DNA of 32,550 bases, taken from a virus. Every line of letters starts with the position of its first letter. The stretch's first letter is position 1. The position numbers and the translations under genes are program-made. Shown piece by piece: positions 25,501 to 32,523 of this stretch. Location: the IMG/VR virus record IMGVR_UViG_3300037189_007631, positions 1 to 32,550 of that record. One strand, 5' to 3'. The notes beneath the pieces were generated by a model. It saw only the letters and a program-made list of their open reading frames with translations, did no database searches and had not been told where the DNA came from.

Positions 25501-27725
25501 GGGACTACAATAGGAAGAGTTTCTTTATATGTTCCAGTTTTAACAAAAATAGTTGAACTGATACCTTGGTTAGGAGCCGGCAAATTCTGTGTAGTTGCAT
25601 CTGCCAATGCGTCAATGACTAAGTTTATTAAACTTTCTACTTCGTCCCTTGACGGAATTTCTGCAGAATATGTAGTATCCATTGTTAAAATATCTTCTTC
25701 TGGAACTCCCATTAATTCTTGATAGCTGATTAGCGGAGGTGTTCCAAATAGAACTCGCGTAACTACTAAATCTCTTAAAAATTCCAATGCTGCCACAAAG
25801 AACGGCATCTGTGCATCTACTTCGTCATTGAAGAACGAATCTGAACCATCTGGTTTAAAATACGACAAGGCGGCTGCTACAGTTTGACTATTACCAACTC
25901 GTGTTATATCATATACCACAGCATCAATAATGAAACCAGCGTCTCTAATTGTTTTGACTTGGCCAAACATTGAGCTAGGGCTAAACGGTGCAATGCTTTG
26001 AGATTTTTGATACAACATCCAATTGTACATCTCTGTAGTCACAAATAATTTATTGCTTTCCAGCGCCTGTCTTGCATTAGGATTTTCTGTGCCGTTACCA
26101 ACAAACTGGCAAGCATAGTTAATAGATGCCCATGGGCGATCCCACGTAATTCCGTAATCAGCTCTGTCTTCTCCGGTGGTTGCTACATAAAACACCTTAG
26201 GTGAAACTAATATCTGTGCCCATGCTGGAGTAATTGCAGTTGTTCCAGTAGCTCTTAACACTTGATCTGTGGTTCCAATAGATAAAGTAGAGTTGGTTAC
26301 TGCACTGTATGTTAAAATATCGCCTTGTAAAGTCAATGCATTATTTCTATCATGCGGGATAAAGGTGATCCAGTATTGATTATTTTCATCTGCATCTGGA
26401 CGACTCACGGTGGAATTTGTGCTGTTATCGTGTGATGCTATACACTTGTATGTGGAATTTTTCCAAACAACAATGTCACCTGCTACATAATATGTGTTAG
26501 AAGTCCAAAATCCAAACCATTTTGTACCTGGTATTACCAAGTCCCAATAAACATAATTAATTCCGTTAAATTCAAGAGCTTGTCCATCTGTAATTTCTTT
26601 GTCTAATGGAATATTTAATTCCACACTGTTCACACCTACTGTGACCACAGTTTGACCAAGACTGGCGCCTGCACCCACAATGACCATTCCCGGAACAATT
26701 CCTGAAGTACTGCTGAGATTTACAGTGGTTCCAGAACTGCCGGCGGCTACATAATTTTTTATCACTAATGCGGCAGTGGGATTTTGGCCGCTGTTATCTT
26801 GTAGAGCCGCAAACACATTACCACGTTGTCTTACAACATCACCAATTCTATAGCTGGTTCCATTGCTCCACTCGCCTCTTAGATTGTATCCAGTAGTAAG
26901 TAATTCCCAATCAGTTGCTTCAACAGATGGAACGTTATTGGTATTGTTTGCCACTAAGCTGGTGTATGAATATCCACCGTACATTACCACATCGCCTATT
27001 TGATAGATTGAACTAGAACTCCAGCTGCCTACATATTCTTGACCTGGTAACCAAATAGACCACTTGGTCTGGTCAAAATTTGTAGTAGAAGTATGTCCAG
27101 CATTAGAAATCCATAAGTCCGGACCATTCTTAACAATGTCGTTTTTCTTATATCTAAAATTCGAGCTGTTCCATGTACCAGTATACTCGATGCCTTCTGA
27201 CACAATGCTCCACAGACCAATATCGTCTTCTAATCCTAAAGTTATAGTGGAAGCAGACACATGATTTTCTGTACAAATATAAACAATGCCGCCATACTTG
27301 ACCACATCACCTATACCGTATGCAAGATTAGCAGTCCATCCGGGATGCCATTTGCTGAAAGATGCGTATATCTCAAAATTATCAGAATTAAATGAAGTTG
27401 TACTTTCGTGAGCCACTGTACAGATGTAGACAGATCCGCCGTAAACAACCATATTACCTAAATTAAGATACGTGTTTGGTGTCCATTCGCCGACCCACTT
27501 ATGACCATTGATAACAATGCTCCAGCGAGGCTGTGGTGCGCCGCCAGGAGTAAAAAAATACAATGCATCATAGAATGCCGAAGCATTAGTGTCTGATGTA
27601 TGTGGCTCTAAACAAACATAAGTTTTGCCTTCATAACTGACAACCGCATCTCTATTATAAAAGGTATCTGTAGCCCACTGGCCTAAGTAGTTGAATCGTA
27701 GTCTACTAATTTTAAATTCTGACAT
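19557..27725 (-). CDS. giant virion adhesin-type structural protein, 2722 aa
   Basis: Paralogue of the 3253-aa protein with the same plan. The N-terminus FKISRLRFNYLGQW matches FILGRIKFVYRNNW of the other. CBM5/12-like repeats (W..G.xY..GDxVxYGGxxYxC..xH) fill 14-312, with another at 400-452. The beta-helix begins at 511-540 and 725-760 (FVKTGTYKETLPIVVP); its core is 860-1035. A fibre-type jelly-roll (about 1060-1330: NLLGYSNDF, DGWYRIWFT, YGTQLEIGS) is split by a GSGATF module (1128-1195). Six FxG..GG..YY modules follow (1507-1845), then a seven-bladed Asp-box propeller (1905-2350) with GSGATF modules inside blades 3 and 5, and the shared C-terminal block (2517-2645). No catalytic motif is seen. 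TAAGGA, formed with the previous stop, precedes the ATG. Likely role is host-surface binding at the baseplate or tail. Confidence 0.88.
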   Translation of the reverse strand: MSEFKISRLRFNYLGQWATDTFYNRDAVVSYEGKTYVCLEPHTSDTNASAFYDALYFFTPGGAPQPRWSIVINGHKWVGEWTPNTYLNLGNMVVYGGSVYICTVAHESTTSFNSDNFEIYASFSKWHPGWTANLAYGIGDVVKYGGIVYICTENHVSASTITLGLEDDIGLWSIVSEGIEYTGTWNSSNFRYKKNDIVKNGPDLWISNAGHTSTTNFDQTKWSIWLPGQEYVGSWSSSSIYQIGDVVMYGGYSYTSLVANNTNNVPSVEATDWELLTTGYNLRGEWSNGTSYRIGDVVRQRGNVFAALQDNSGQNPTAALVIKNYVAAGSSGTTVNLSSTSGIVPGMVIVGAGASLGQTVVTVGVNSVELNIPLDKEITDGQALEFNGINYVYWDLVIPGTKWFGFWTSNTYYVAGDIVVWKNSTYKCIASHDNSTNSTVSRPDADENNQYWITFIPHDRNNALTLQGDILTYSAVTNSTLSIGTTDQVLRATGTTAITPAWAQILVSPKVFYVATTGEDRADYGITWDRPWASINYACQFVGNGTENPNARQALESNKLFVTTEMYNWMLYQKSQSIAPFSPSSMFGQVKTIRDAGFIIDAVVYDITRVGNSQTVAAALSYFKPDGSDSFFNDEVDAQMPFFVAALEFLRDLVVTRVLFGTPPLISYQELMGVPEEDILTMDTTYSAEIPSRDEVESLINLVIDALADATTQNLPAPNQGISSTIFVKTGTYKETLPIVVPAQVAIVGDELRGVTVQPKLVINTFTTESNSTDKTFSAYSTEGMYDGCPIQFVRISSFVTNLTGQVGGAAITAGQTYYVKGSTLTPTSFQVSTVVGGAVVTPEDRQGFNQIVGGDAIEDMFRLRNGTGLRDMTLSGLLGTLTAQNEYFTQRPTGGAFASLDPGTGPNDTSAWIYRRSPYTQNCTMFGIGCSGMKVDGELHNGGNRSITANDFTCIISDGIGAWVTGTESKAELVSVFTYYCYTSYFAEDGGRIRATNGNSSYGSYGCIAEGFDIDESPITAKINNQSTEASAAVQQAFGTDANLLKLQYINAGVEYNQATTNLLGYSNDFLAAGWTTDGNVTLQQNIISPSGYADGWMMTGTTSITDSSYIYKDISITPTGATYSGLIGDNITGSGSGATFDVTVNATSYNVQIALGGTGGTGYVFGNRIRIYGSQVGGVDGTNDITLTVASLVGSTIITVTPAGTVPAGSALNYTASVHVKKGTAQYFDLIAYYTGATQNGSGILFNFDTLAITPYAITGGVNPIEYGVISLTDGWYRIWFTTYDTNALNDTLRFTLYPRGLVFFSGSSYVYGTQLEIGSEPRFYLSTTVGQYTAFADYIIAGAGVEAIIVADETRSLSVYESRITDPGAGAGGSGYLVASNNAQGGNESFITLAGADINTAANYNGMRLFINSGTGAGQFGVISDFNESSKIAYILKESIIPLAITATSSIDDTLTLSNESDVNTLYFNQPVQFIPTYYSTTVTATSQSSVQILQAAGGLFNVMTATSTAGFYYNMAVTFSGTVVGGVVENFTYYIYEIVNSTTFKITSTPFGSALTLQTVTPTSPMFINIPSNTSYMTGSTTSMLANMPIQFTGLALGGVATGDKYYINDVIDATNFTISSLLITGNILSTTSLNKRLGVTSTSTLVPLNPIVFSGVSLGALDLGVKYYISKITTSSSFQVSDTLLVVNVTATEFGTNLITCSSTAGFVVDNPIRFTGNAFGSLIPEQTYFILAINDGTTFAIAPTVGASAVALNTATGSMVAKTCPESSDILDDTGSMAFTTTSAKTTLTTSSGSMNAIFSTPIFGGINAGQTYYVKDITPGSPNSFTISGTLGGVVAQLTEGAGTMQMGEVGWDHVNSGTPAEPALDSTSLYFIEPRLIYSPPQFSQTAISLPAINMMNRYADIVYGDNFWMAVPNGQQTIALSDDGETWSSVTLPTAAETWSSVAYGNTAWVITADRSRTALYSFAKGQSWKRGTLPTASPWVSTAYGNGRFVSVASGRTYENLSGTNISGSGSGATFNVTATGTTYTATVATAGNSGYAPGNTISILGTALGGATPANDLTITVVAIGALTPGITTVSVSGTANSAGTSAYSTSYGASWTASALPGTGRTWSSVTYGSDRFVAIARSGTSAAYSVNNGVSWQASTLPDNANWSSIAYGSGRFVAVPDGRTFSSLSGTNIIGSGSGAQFNVSTNGTLYSASVISGQLGSGYAVNDTIKILGTALGGATPANDLTITVNSIGGGALGSGSGVVDISVTGTAKVTKPAYSFDGITWYESPYAVSASSVSYGNGIFLATKLGSTVAHTSEDGLFWKVRTVLNQNYTGSAFGFSETENEGKFVTISTTGTGSVVFAGATTKGRPTVTTGIITAVTEFETGGNYTAPPTITLFDPNVTSVATITARLGSGVLSAPTFVNRGRGYNTSSTAVTINGSGYADQYQTGLEIVLRQLTRLPRPGDNLVIDDNDIIYKVTSASILDGTSAPNLTASIQISPSMSIALSPDHNKNVIIREKYSQVRLTNHDFLNVGYGDQPESGYPGLPAENTLNPQDQTIESNYGRVFYTSTDQDGNFKVGNLFGVEQATGIVTLSASQFGLSGLSQLSLGGIAVGGSSVVVTQFSTDGTFVANSDSILPTQKAIKSYLSARLSQGGSNTFTGNTTAGQVTIGGPNIINNTIPQGQQGSSVIMVNRVNFDGVDSGLIDGGLMAMDFFLKNANRRG
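20925..21194 (-). repeat. GSGATF/TPAND module inside propeller blade 5 of the 2722-aa protein
   Basis: Encodes residues 2178-2267: FSSLSGTNIIGSGSGAQFNV, LGSGYAVNDTIKILGTALGG, ATPANDLTITV, ending SVTGTA. It lies between FVAVPDGRT and KPAYSFDGITW, which are the two halves of one blade. It is the copy most like the one at 21450-21707, including at the DNA level. Confidence 0.85.
21450..21707 (-). repeat. GSGATF/TPAND module inside propeller blade 3 of the 2722-aa protein
   Basis: Encodes residues 2007-2092: YENLSGTNISGSGSGATFNV, NSGYAPGNTISILGTALGG, ATPANDLTITV, ending SVSGTA. It lies between FVSVASGRT and SAYSTSYGASW, which together form one Asp-box blade. The insertion point (after SGRT/DGRT) is the same as in blade 5. 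Confidence 0.85.
24141..24344 (-). repeat. GSGATF module inside the jelly-roll domain of the 2722-aa protein
   Basis: Encodes residues 1128-1195: LIGDNITGSGSGATFDVTVN, GGTGYVFGNRIRIYGSQVGG, VDGTNDITLTV. Its TPAND is changed to DGTND. It separates YIYKDISITPTGATYS from the continuation SALNYTASVHVKKG, which would otherwise be adjacent strands of a fibre-type carbohydrate-binding jelly roll. Confidence 0.78.
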
Positions 27726-27737
27726 TTTTCTTTTTCC

Positions 27738-28109
27738 TTATGATACTATTTGTTCTGGATCGTAAACATACGCTTGATTAATTCGTGCAACTAATTGTCC
27801 TGCGTCATTGATGTAGTAATACATATTACGTGCATCCCATCGATATTGATCAAATCTTAAATTTTCAAAGGGACGGCTGTGATCTTCAGCTAGCCGTCCG
27901 TCAAAATAATCTACCCCGTATTCAAAATCTTCAAAGTTTTGATTAGTAGGGCCTGGGATATTTATAATTATAGCTTCGTTGTCGATCAATTGATCTAACT
28001 TTTCAAAGAACAGTGTGCCTTCTTCTGTTCTACGTAGTCCGTAGAAGAATCGAGGATTGTTATTTCCTAATAGTTCTGCGGCACTGACTTGTCCAATATA
28101 ATATGTCAT
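27738..28109 (-). CDS. conserved phage-type structural protein, 123 aa
   Basis: A small, acidic, Tyr/Asn-rich protein starting MTYYIGQVSAAELLG, then FYGLRRTEEGTLFFEKLDQL, a FEDFEYGVDYFDGR segment and a final DQYRWDARNMYYYINDAGQL. From memory, proteins with the FYGLRR..xGTLFxxxxDQL pattern accompany giant structural genes in marine T4-like phages, usually annotated as virion structural or hypothetical. That is recall, not a search. There is no signal peptide or membrane segment. It has its own Shine-Dalgarno (TAAGGA using the previous stop), and its stop in turn forms the Shine-Dalgarno for the 2722-aa giant. A role in attaching or folding that giant is possible but unproven. Confidence 0.82.
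   Translation of the reverse strand: MTYYIGQVSAAELLGNNNPRFFYGLRRTEEGTLFFEKLDQLIDNEAIIINIPGPTNQNFEDFEYGVDYFDGRLAEDHSRPFENLRFDQYRWDARNMYYYINDAGQLVARINQAYVYDPEQIVS
27959..27966 (-). promoter_or_regulatory. exact T4 late consensus TATAAATA inside the 123-aa gene
   Basis: On the - strand the sequence is TATAAATA, matching the T4 late promoter box exactly, about 235 bases upstream of the 2722-aa gene and oriented toward it. It lies within codons for an Ile-Ile-Asn-Ile stretch. A chance match is likely in AT-rich DNA of this length. Confidence 0.25.
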
Positions 28110-28119
28110 AATATGTTCC

Positions 28120-28452
28120 TTAAGTTATCGAAACGTAACTCATTACTAAATCTAAGCTGTCATCTTGGCTGGCTTCTATAATAACACTGGTGTTAGTGCC
28201 AAGAATTAGTTTTTCACCACCATTAATCACACGCAAACTTTGGTTGGGCGGAATTGGAATTTCTTTAACATAATGTGCAGTGTCAGTAGTAGTGTTATTA
28301 AGAATTCTAATACTGGCTAAAATAATACTGGACGTTAAATTTGTCAAACTTAAACCGATCACTGTGACTCGTGCGTTACTAGCAGATGTCAACACTGTAG
28401 TTGGTGATATTCCCAGTTCTGAAACTAGTGAGTTGCTGAATGTAGTTGCCAT
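28120..28452 (-). CDS. small virion beta-sandwich protein, 110 aa
   Basis: A 110-residue beta-rich protein: PTTVLTSASNARVTVIGLSL then TNLTSSIILASIRILNN, VKEIPIPPNQSLRVING, GEKLILGTNTSVIIEAS, ending LDLVMSYVSIT. Its strand order and turns match the 107-residue protein at 9401-9724 (SLTN turn, SIR strand, PI segment, LxLGT strand), so the two are likely paralogues placed on either side of the giant pair. Similar small proteins are common among phage tail or neck accessory genes. The start is supported by GGATAAAACATG, where GGA-TAA is the end of the 1352-aa gene. Exact function is unknown. Confidence 0.78.
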   Translation of the reverse strand: MATTFSNSLVSELGISPTTVLTSASNARVTVIGLSLTNLTSSIILASIRILNNTTTDTAHYVKEIPIPPNQSLRVINGGEKLILGTNTSVIIEASQDDSLDLVMSYVSIT

Positions 28453-28455
28453 GTT

Positions 28456-31400
28456 TTATCCAAATGTTAATACGTATTCTATTGCAATCTGTGTTGCATC
28501 ATTAAATGTAATACCGCCGCCAGTACCTGCAACACTGGTCCAAATGACTCCGTTATAAACTTCTACCAGACCCTGCTGTGTATTGTATCGAATCATTCCT
28601 AGTTCAGGCACGCCTGGACGGCCAGAGTCAAGGCCGTTAGGAATAACAACACCGTTAGTTCCAGATATAGATATATATCCCGTTCCTGTTTCGACAAATT
28701 CAGTAATTGCTCCAGATACCACGTTGGTAATGGAGTTATTTCTAATACTGAGGTTACCTACACGAACACTGCCTGTGCCTGCCGCGGTTAAGTTAATGTC
28801 ACTATTAGTACTAATTGAACTAATAGTATCAGTTTGTATATCTAAGTTAGTTGTTTGCAAACGTTCTGCAAACAATCTAGTACTGTCGATAGTGACCATA
28901 AGATTACCATCGGCATAAAATCTCAATGTGTTATCATTAGCGCCTGGAGTTAACTCTGCACTAATATAAGTGTTACCGTCTGAGTCTGCTACTCCGCTCA
29001 GTGTCAACCAAAATCCGTTGTTATAACCTTCATAACGACCGAGATCAGTATTGTATCTAATCATTCCATTGGTAGGAGTTGCAGGTCTGTCGTCGTTATC
29101 ACCTATAGGAATAATTAAACTTTGATTGCTGTCTATCACAACACTGCCAGTGCCTTGCGGAGTTAGTATAACGTTGGCATTTGTCACAGTACTTTTAATA
29201 ATGTTATCTTGAACTTCGAGTCCTTCAAACACCACATTGCCTGTGCCGTTGGCAGTTAATTGTAAATCTAAATTGGTAACAGTTGTTTGAACAGTATTGC
29301 CTGTTACTGTGATTTGCGGTAATTGTAAATATCCTGTTGCAGTGATATTGCCAGTTACTTCTGTATTTCCGCTAGTTGTAAAATTACCAGTTTGATTAAA
29401 GTCGCCAGTTTGAGTTATTGTACCAACTACATCAACTGCTTTAAGACTAGTAGTTCCAGTTGTCACAGTCAAATCTGTAGTTACTGTTAAGTTTTGTGCA
29501 ATTTGTACATCGTTACTAGGTACATAAATTCTACCAGTACCGTTGGCTTGTAATGTCAAGTCTGTATTGGTAGTAGTGGTTTCAATAGTGTTACTGTCTA
29601 TGACTAAGCCGTCAATTTCAGCACGACTTAGATAAACATTATTCCAACGTAACGGTGTTAAGCCGCCTTGACCTAAATTATATGTTGCAGTAGCAGACGG
29701 AATAAGATCACTGCTGATTCCTCCCACAAAATTAATAGTATCAGTATTAGCATCACCGATAGTAATATTGCCGCCTAGAATAATATCTCCGGTGACATCT
29801 AAATTACCTGTGATGAATGTATTATTTTGAAGATTAATTGCACCGCTGGCTGCTGTGACATTTACATCGCCGGTTAAACTCTCAATAGTGTTTCCGCTAA
29901 TGCGAATATTTCCAGTATCGATATTTGTTGGAGTAATAGTTGTGCTGTTAACACCATCTGTAAATGTAACACCTGCCGGAGTTGTGATGCTTAACGATTC
30001 GCCGTTGAATAACACATCACCAGTTGCTTGATTAACAAAGAAAGCATCTCCAACACTGAAGTTTCCTTCATTGTCTACGCTGGTATAATAAATCTTAGCA
30101 CGGTTAAGTTTTACAACTTCATTGTCAGCAATACGATCATTAGGATCGTTTGTGGTTAATTCGCCAGATCCTATGTAGGCAAAATTTTGACTGATCAAGT
30201 ACATCAATACGCCATCGCCGTCACCATAAGCACCATAAGTACCGTATACTGCCGCCGAGCCAATACTTCGTATCTCTGCACCAAACTGTGAGTAGTCAGC
30301 AAAGTTAATTAAACTTGCTGTGCCTCCTGCACTTGTTCTCAAATCTTGTAGGGTAACACCGTCATCTAAAAATGTTGTGGAATTATTTGCACCGTTGAAG
30401 TGTAATAACAATACTGTAGATAAGTCACCAGTTAATGCCGCTGTTGGAGCAGTAAATGTTGAACTGTATCGTCCAGATCCTTTGCTAATTCTTACATCAT
30501 CAATCCAACCACTAAATGCAAAATTTCCGTTTGGATCTGCTCCTATGCGAACAGGACGGGCAGTGTAGTTATTTGTATCAACATATGTTGAACCTACTTG
30601 AGTTCCGTTAATGAATAATCTAGTGTTCCCACTAACCCTTGCTAATGCCACGTGTGTCCAAGTGGTAAGCAAAACACTGCCAACTGGGCCAACTCTAAAG
30701 TTAAAATTATAATAAAAATATAAACTATTGGTGTCCGTTAGTCCTAAAATTATTCCGCCGCCATCACTTGGTGATGCAGTTCTTAAATCAAATATTGTTC
30801 TGTAAGTTCCTGTAACAGAAGGATAGACCCATGCTTCTATACAAAAGTCACCTGTACCAAATTCAAAATCTGGCTGAGATGGGATAGATGCGTAATCACC
30901 GGTGCCATCTAAGTATAAACTTGCTGTGCCAAACTTTTTGAATGTTGTTGAAAGTTTTGCATTGCCCTGTGCGTAAACAGTTTTACCTACACGATCTGTT
31001 ATTGTTTCAAATCCAACATTCTTACCAGTTAGATTAATATAATTTCCATCAACACTAGCAATGGTACCGCTGGCTAATACTGTAGAACCATCTGTATCAT
31101 AATATGTTACAGTATTTCCCACAGCCCATGTGCCTACGCGATTGTCAATACGTAAGCGTGTTTTGCCTGCGCCAGCAAATCCAGTTGATCCGCTTACACC
31201 ATATAAACCTTTATCTGCAAAGTAACTAAATGAATTTAACCATTCAATTCTAACACCGTTAGTTGCTGTGATACATTCTTGATTTGGTGTAAAAAATGTT
31301 ACACTGTGAAATAACATAGATGCTTGATTACTCAATGCATTTACTACACTGCCGTCAACTAATACACCTTTACCTGCGTCGTTTTGTAAAAATCCGTAAG

Positions 31401-32514
31401 GATCACTAGGGCTAGTTACACTGCCGCGTGATAGCACTGTGACATTTCTAATATAAGGACTACGAGTTGTCACAGTCATTCCTGTAGCAAAACGGAATGC
31501 GTATCCTGTATTGTTTACTGCATTGAATCTAAATCCTGCAATAGTCAGATCTTCGATAGTAGTTTCACCATTGAGTAAGAACGCATCTTTATCAACTGTA
31601 CCAACTGTTGGCTGGATAGTAACTGATCTAATACCAGCGCCTTTAACTGTGATACCAGCTGATACAGTTAACGGAAATATTTCTGAATATGTTCCTGGAA
31701 ATATGTAAATGGTATCGCCTGTGCTGGCTAAGGATAGCGCATATTTTAAGGTCAACAACGGATTATGTTCGTGCTCGCCAGCATTACTGTCGCTGCCTGT
31801 TGTGGCCACATAGTAAATATTGCCTTGTACCAATGCCAAGTCAATTCCGTTAACTTGCAAATCGTTTGTGATTACAATTTCACTGATTAATTCTTTGGTG
31901 TATGTAGTGTTCCAGCGTTTTCCGTTGGGGAATCCTACTGAAGGTGTATCTGTTCCTAAATCATAAGTTGCATCTAAGTTAGGAATGATACTGCTGTTGA
32001 CATCTGCATTAAACGTGATACTATCTGTATCGTCATCGCCCAGCTGAATGTTACCGTCTGCTGTTATGGTTCCGGTGGCATGAACATCACCGTTGACTAA
32101 CACATTGCTGTTGATGTTAACTTGCCCAGTACCCAGCGTATTAATTTCTAGATCTGAGTCAAGTGCAGTGGTTTCAATAATATTTGTTGATAACTGTAAA
32201 TCGCCTGTAACTATTCGACCTTGATAGACCACAGCATTGGATCCGTTTGGCTCTAGGTTAATTACAGAATTTGTACTTGAGATTGTGTTGTTAAGGATAG
32301 TAAACGTAGCTATGTCAGCTTGCGTATCTACTATTGCATTGGTTGTTCTAGCAGTGCCGGTGATGTCTAAGTCATAATCAGGAACGCCGTTTCGAATTCC
32401 GACTCTGCCGTTATTAACATCCAAATATAATAAGTCGGTCTCAAAGGATAAATCAACCCCGTCACGAAGCAGATTAGCCTTTAAGAGCGGACCGGTAATG
32501 CGACCAACAGCCAT
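28456..32514 (-). CDS. large virion structural protein with beta-helix and LamG domain, 1352 aa
   Basis: It starts MAVGRITGPLLKANLLRDGV followed by LLYLDVNNGRVGI, a beginning I recall from marine T4-like phage structural proteins. Residues 60-230 are beta repeats (NTIxxTxxxxDLxLxxxGTGxVxI). A pectin-lyase-type beta-helix follows (233-450: YYVATTGSDSNAG, GDTIYIFPGTYSEIFPLTV). A LamG/concanavalin-A jelly roll spans about 520-690 (KFGTASLYLDGTGDY, FCIEAWVYPS, WTHVALARVSGNTRLFINGT, GWIDDVRISKG). Residues 775-840 hold YTSVDNEGNFSVGDAFFVNQ, the short form of the C-terminal block of the two giants. The tail (840-1352) repeats the NTIxTTTTNxDLxLxxNGTG unit and carries two GMIRYNT..G..E.YN...W units (1150-1172, 1306-1327). 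AAGGAG lies ideally before the ATG (32520-32525). Probable tail or baseplate fibre; LamG suggests glycan binding. Confidence 0.88.
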   Translation of the reverse strand: MAVGRITGPLLKANLLRDGVDLSFETDLLYLDVNNGRVGIRNGVPDYDLDITGTARTTNAIVDTQADIATFTILNNTISSTNSVINLEPNGSNAVVYQGRIVTGDLQLSTNIIETTALDSDLEINTLGTGQVNINSNVLVNGDVHATGTITADGNIQLGDDDTDSITFNADVNSSIIPNLDATYDLGTDTPSVGFPNGKRWNTTYTKELISEIVITNDLQVNGIDLALVQGNIYYVATTGSDSNAGEHEHNPLLTLKYALSLASTGDTIYIFPGTYSEIFPLTVSAGITVKGAGIRSVTIQPTVGTVDKDAFLLNGETTIEDLTIAGFRFNAVNNTGYAFRFATGMTVTTRSPYIRNVTVLSRGSVTSPSDPYGFLQNDAGKGVLVDGSVVNALSNQASMLFHSVTFFTPNQECITATNGVRIEWLNSFSYFADKGLYGVSGSTGFAGAGKTRLRIDNRVGTWAVGNTVTYYDTDGSTVLASGTIASVDGNYINLTGKNVGFETITDRVGKTVYAQGNAKLSTTFKKFGTASLYLDGTGDYASIPSQPDFEFGTGDFCIEAWVYPSVTGTYRTIFDLRTASPSDGGGIILGLTDTNSLYFYYNFNFRVGPVGSVLLTTWTHVALARVSGNTRLFINGTQVGSTYVDTNNYTARPVRIGADPNGNFAFSGWIDDVRISKGSGRYSSTFTAPTAALTGDLSTVLLLHFNGANNSTTFLDDGVTLQDLRTSAGGTASLINFADYSQFGAEIRSIGSAAVYGTYGAYGDGDGVLMYLISQNFAYIGSGELTTNDPNDRIADNEVVKLNRAKIYYTSVDNEGNFSVGDAFFVNQATGDVLFNGESLSITTPAGVTFTDGVNSTTITPTNIDTGNIRISGNTIESLTGDVNVTAASGAINLQNNTFITGNLDVTGDIILGGNITIGDANTDTINFVGGISSDLIPSATATYNLGQGGLTPLRWNNVYLSRAEIDGLVIDSNTIETTTTNTDLTLQANGTGRIYVPSNDVQIAQNLTVTTDLTVTTGTTSLKAVDVVGTITQTGDFNQTGNFTTSGNTEVTGNITATGYLQLPQITVTGNTVQTTVTNLDLQLTANGTGNVVFEGLEVQDNIIKSTVTNANVILTPQGTGSVVIDSNQSLIIPIGDNDDRPATPTNGMIRYNTDLGRYEGYNNGFWLTLSGVADSDGNTYISAELTPGANDNTLRFYADGNLMVTIDSTRLFAERLQTTNLDIQTDTISSISTNSDINLTAAGTGSVRVGNLSIRNNSITNVVSGAITEFVETGTGYISISGTNGVVIPNGLDSGRPGVPELGMIRYNTQQGLVEVYNGVIWTSVAGTGGGITFNDATQIAIEYVLTFG

Positions 32515-32523
32515 GAGCTCTCC

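Noticed and set aside
9743-27725. The giants as fused genes or assembly artefacts
   Set aside because: Both frames are uninterrupted, have coherent domain order and share the same N- and C-terminal blocks, so they look like true single proteins.
9432-31708. Many + strand open frames of 60-110 codons inside the giant genes (for example 15735-16061, 10905-11177, 28583-28918)
   Set aside because: They lie antisense to long, well-supported genes with repeat structure, have low-complexity translations and show no family motifs or convincing ribosome sites.
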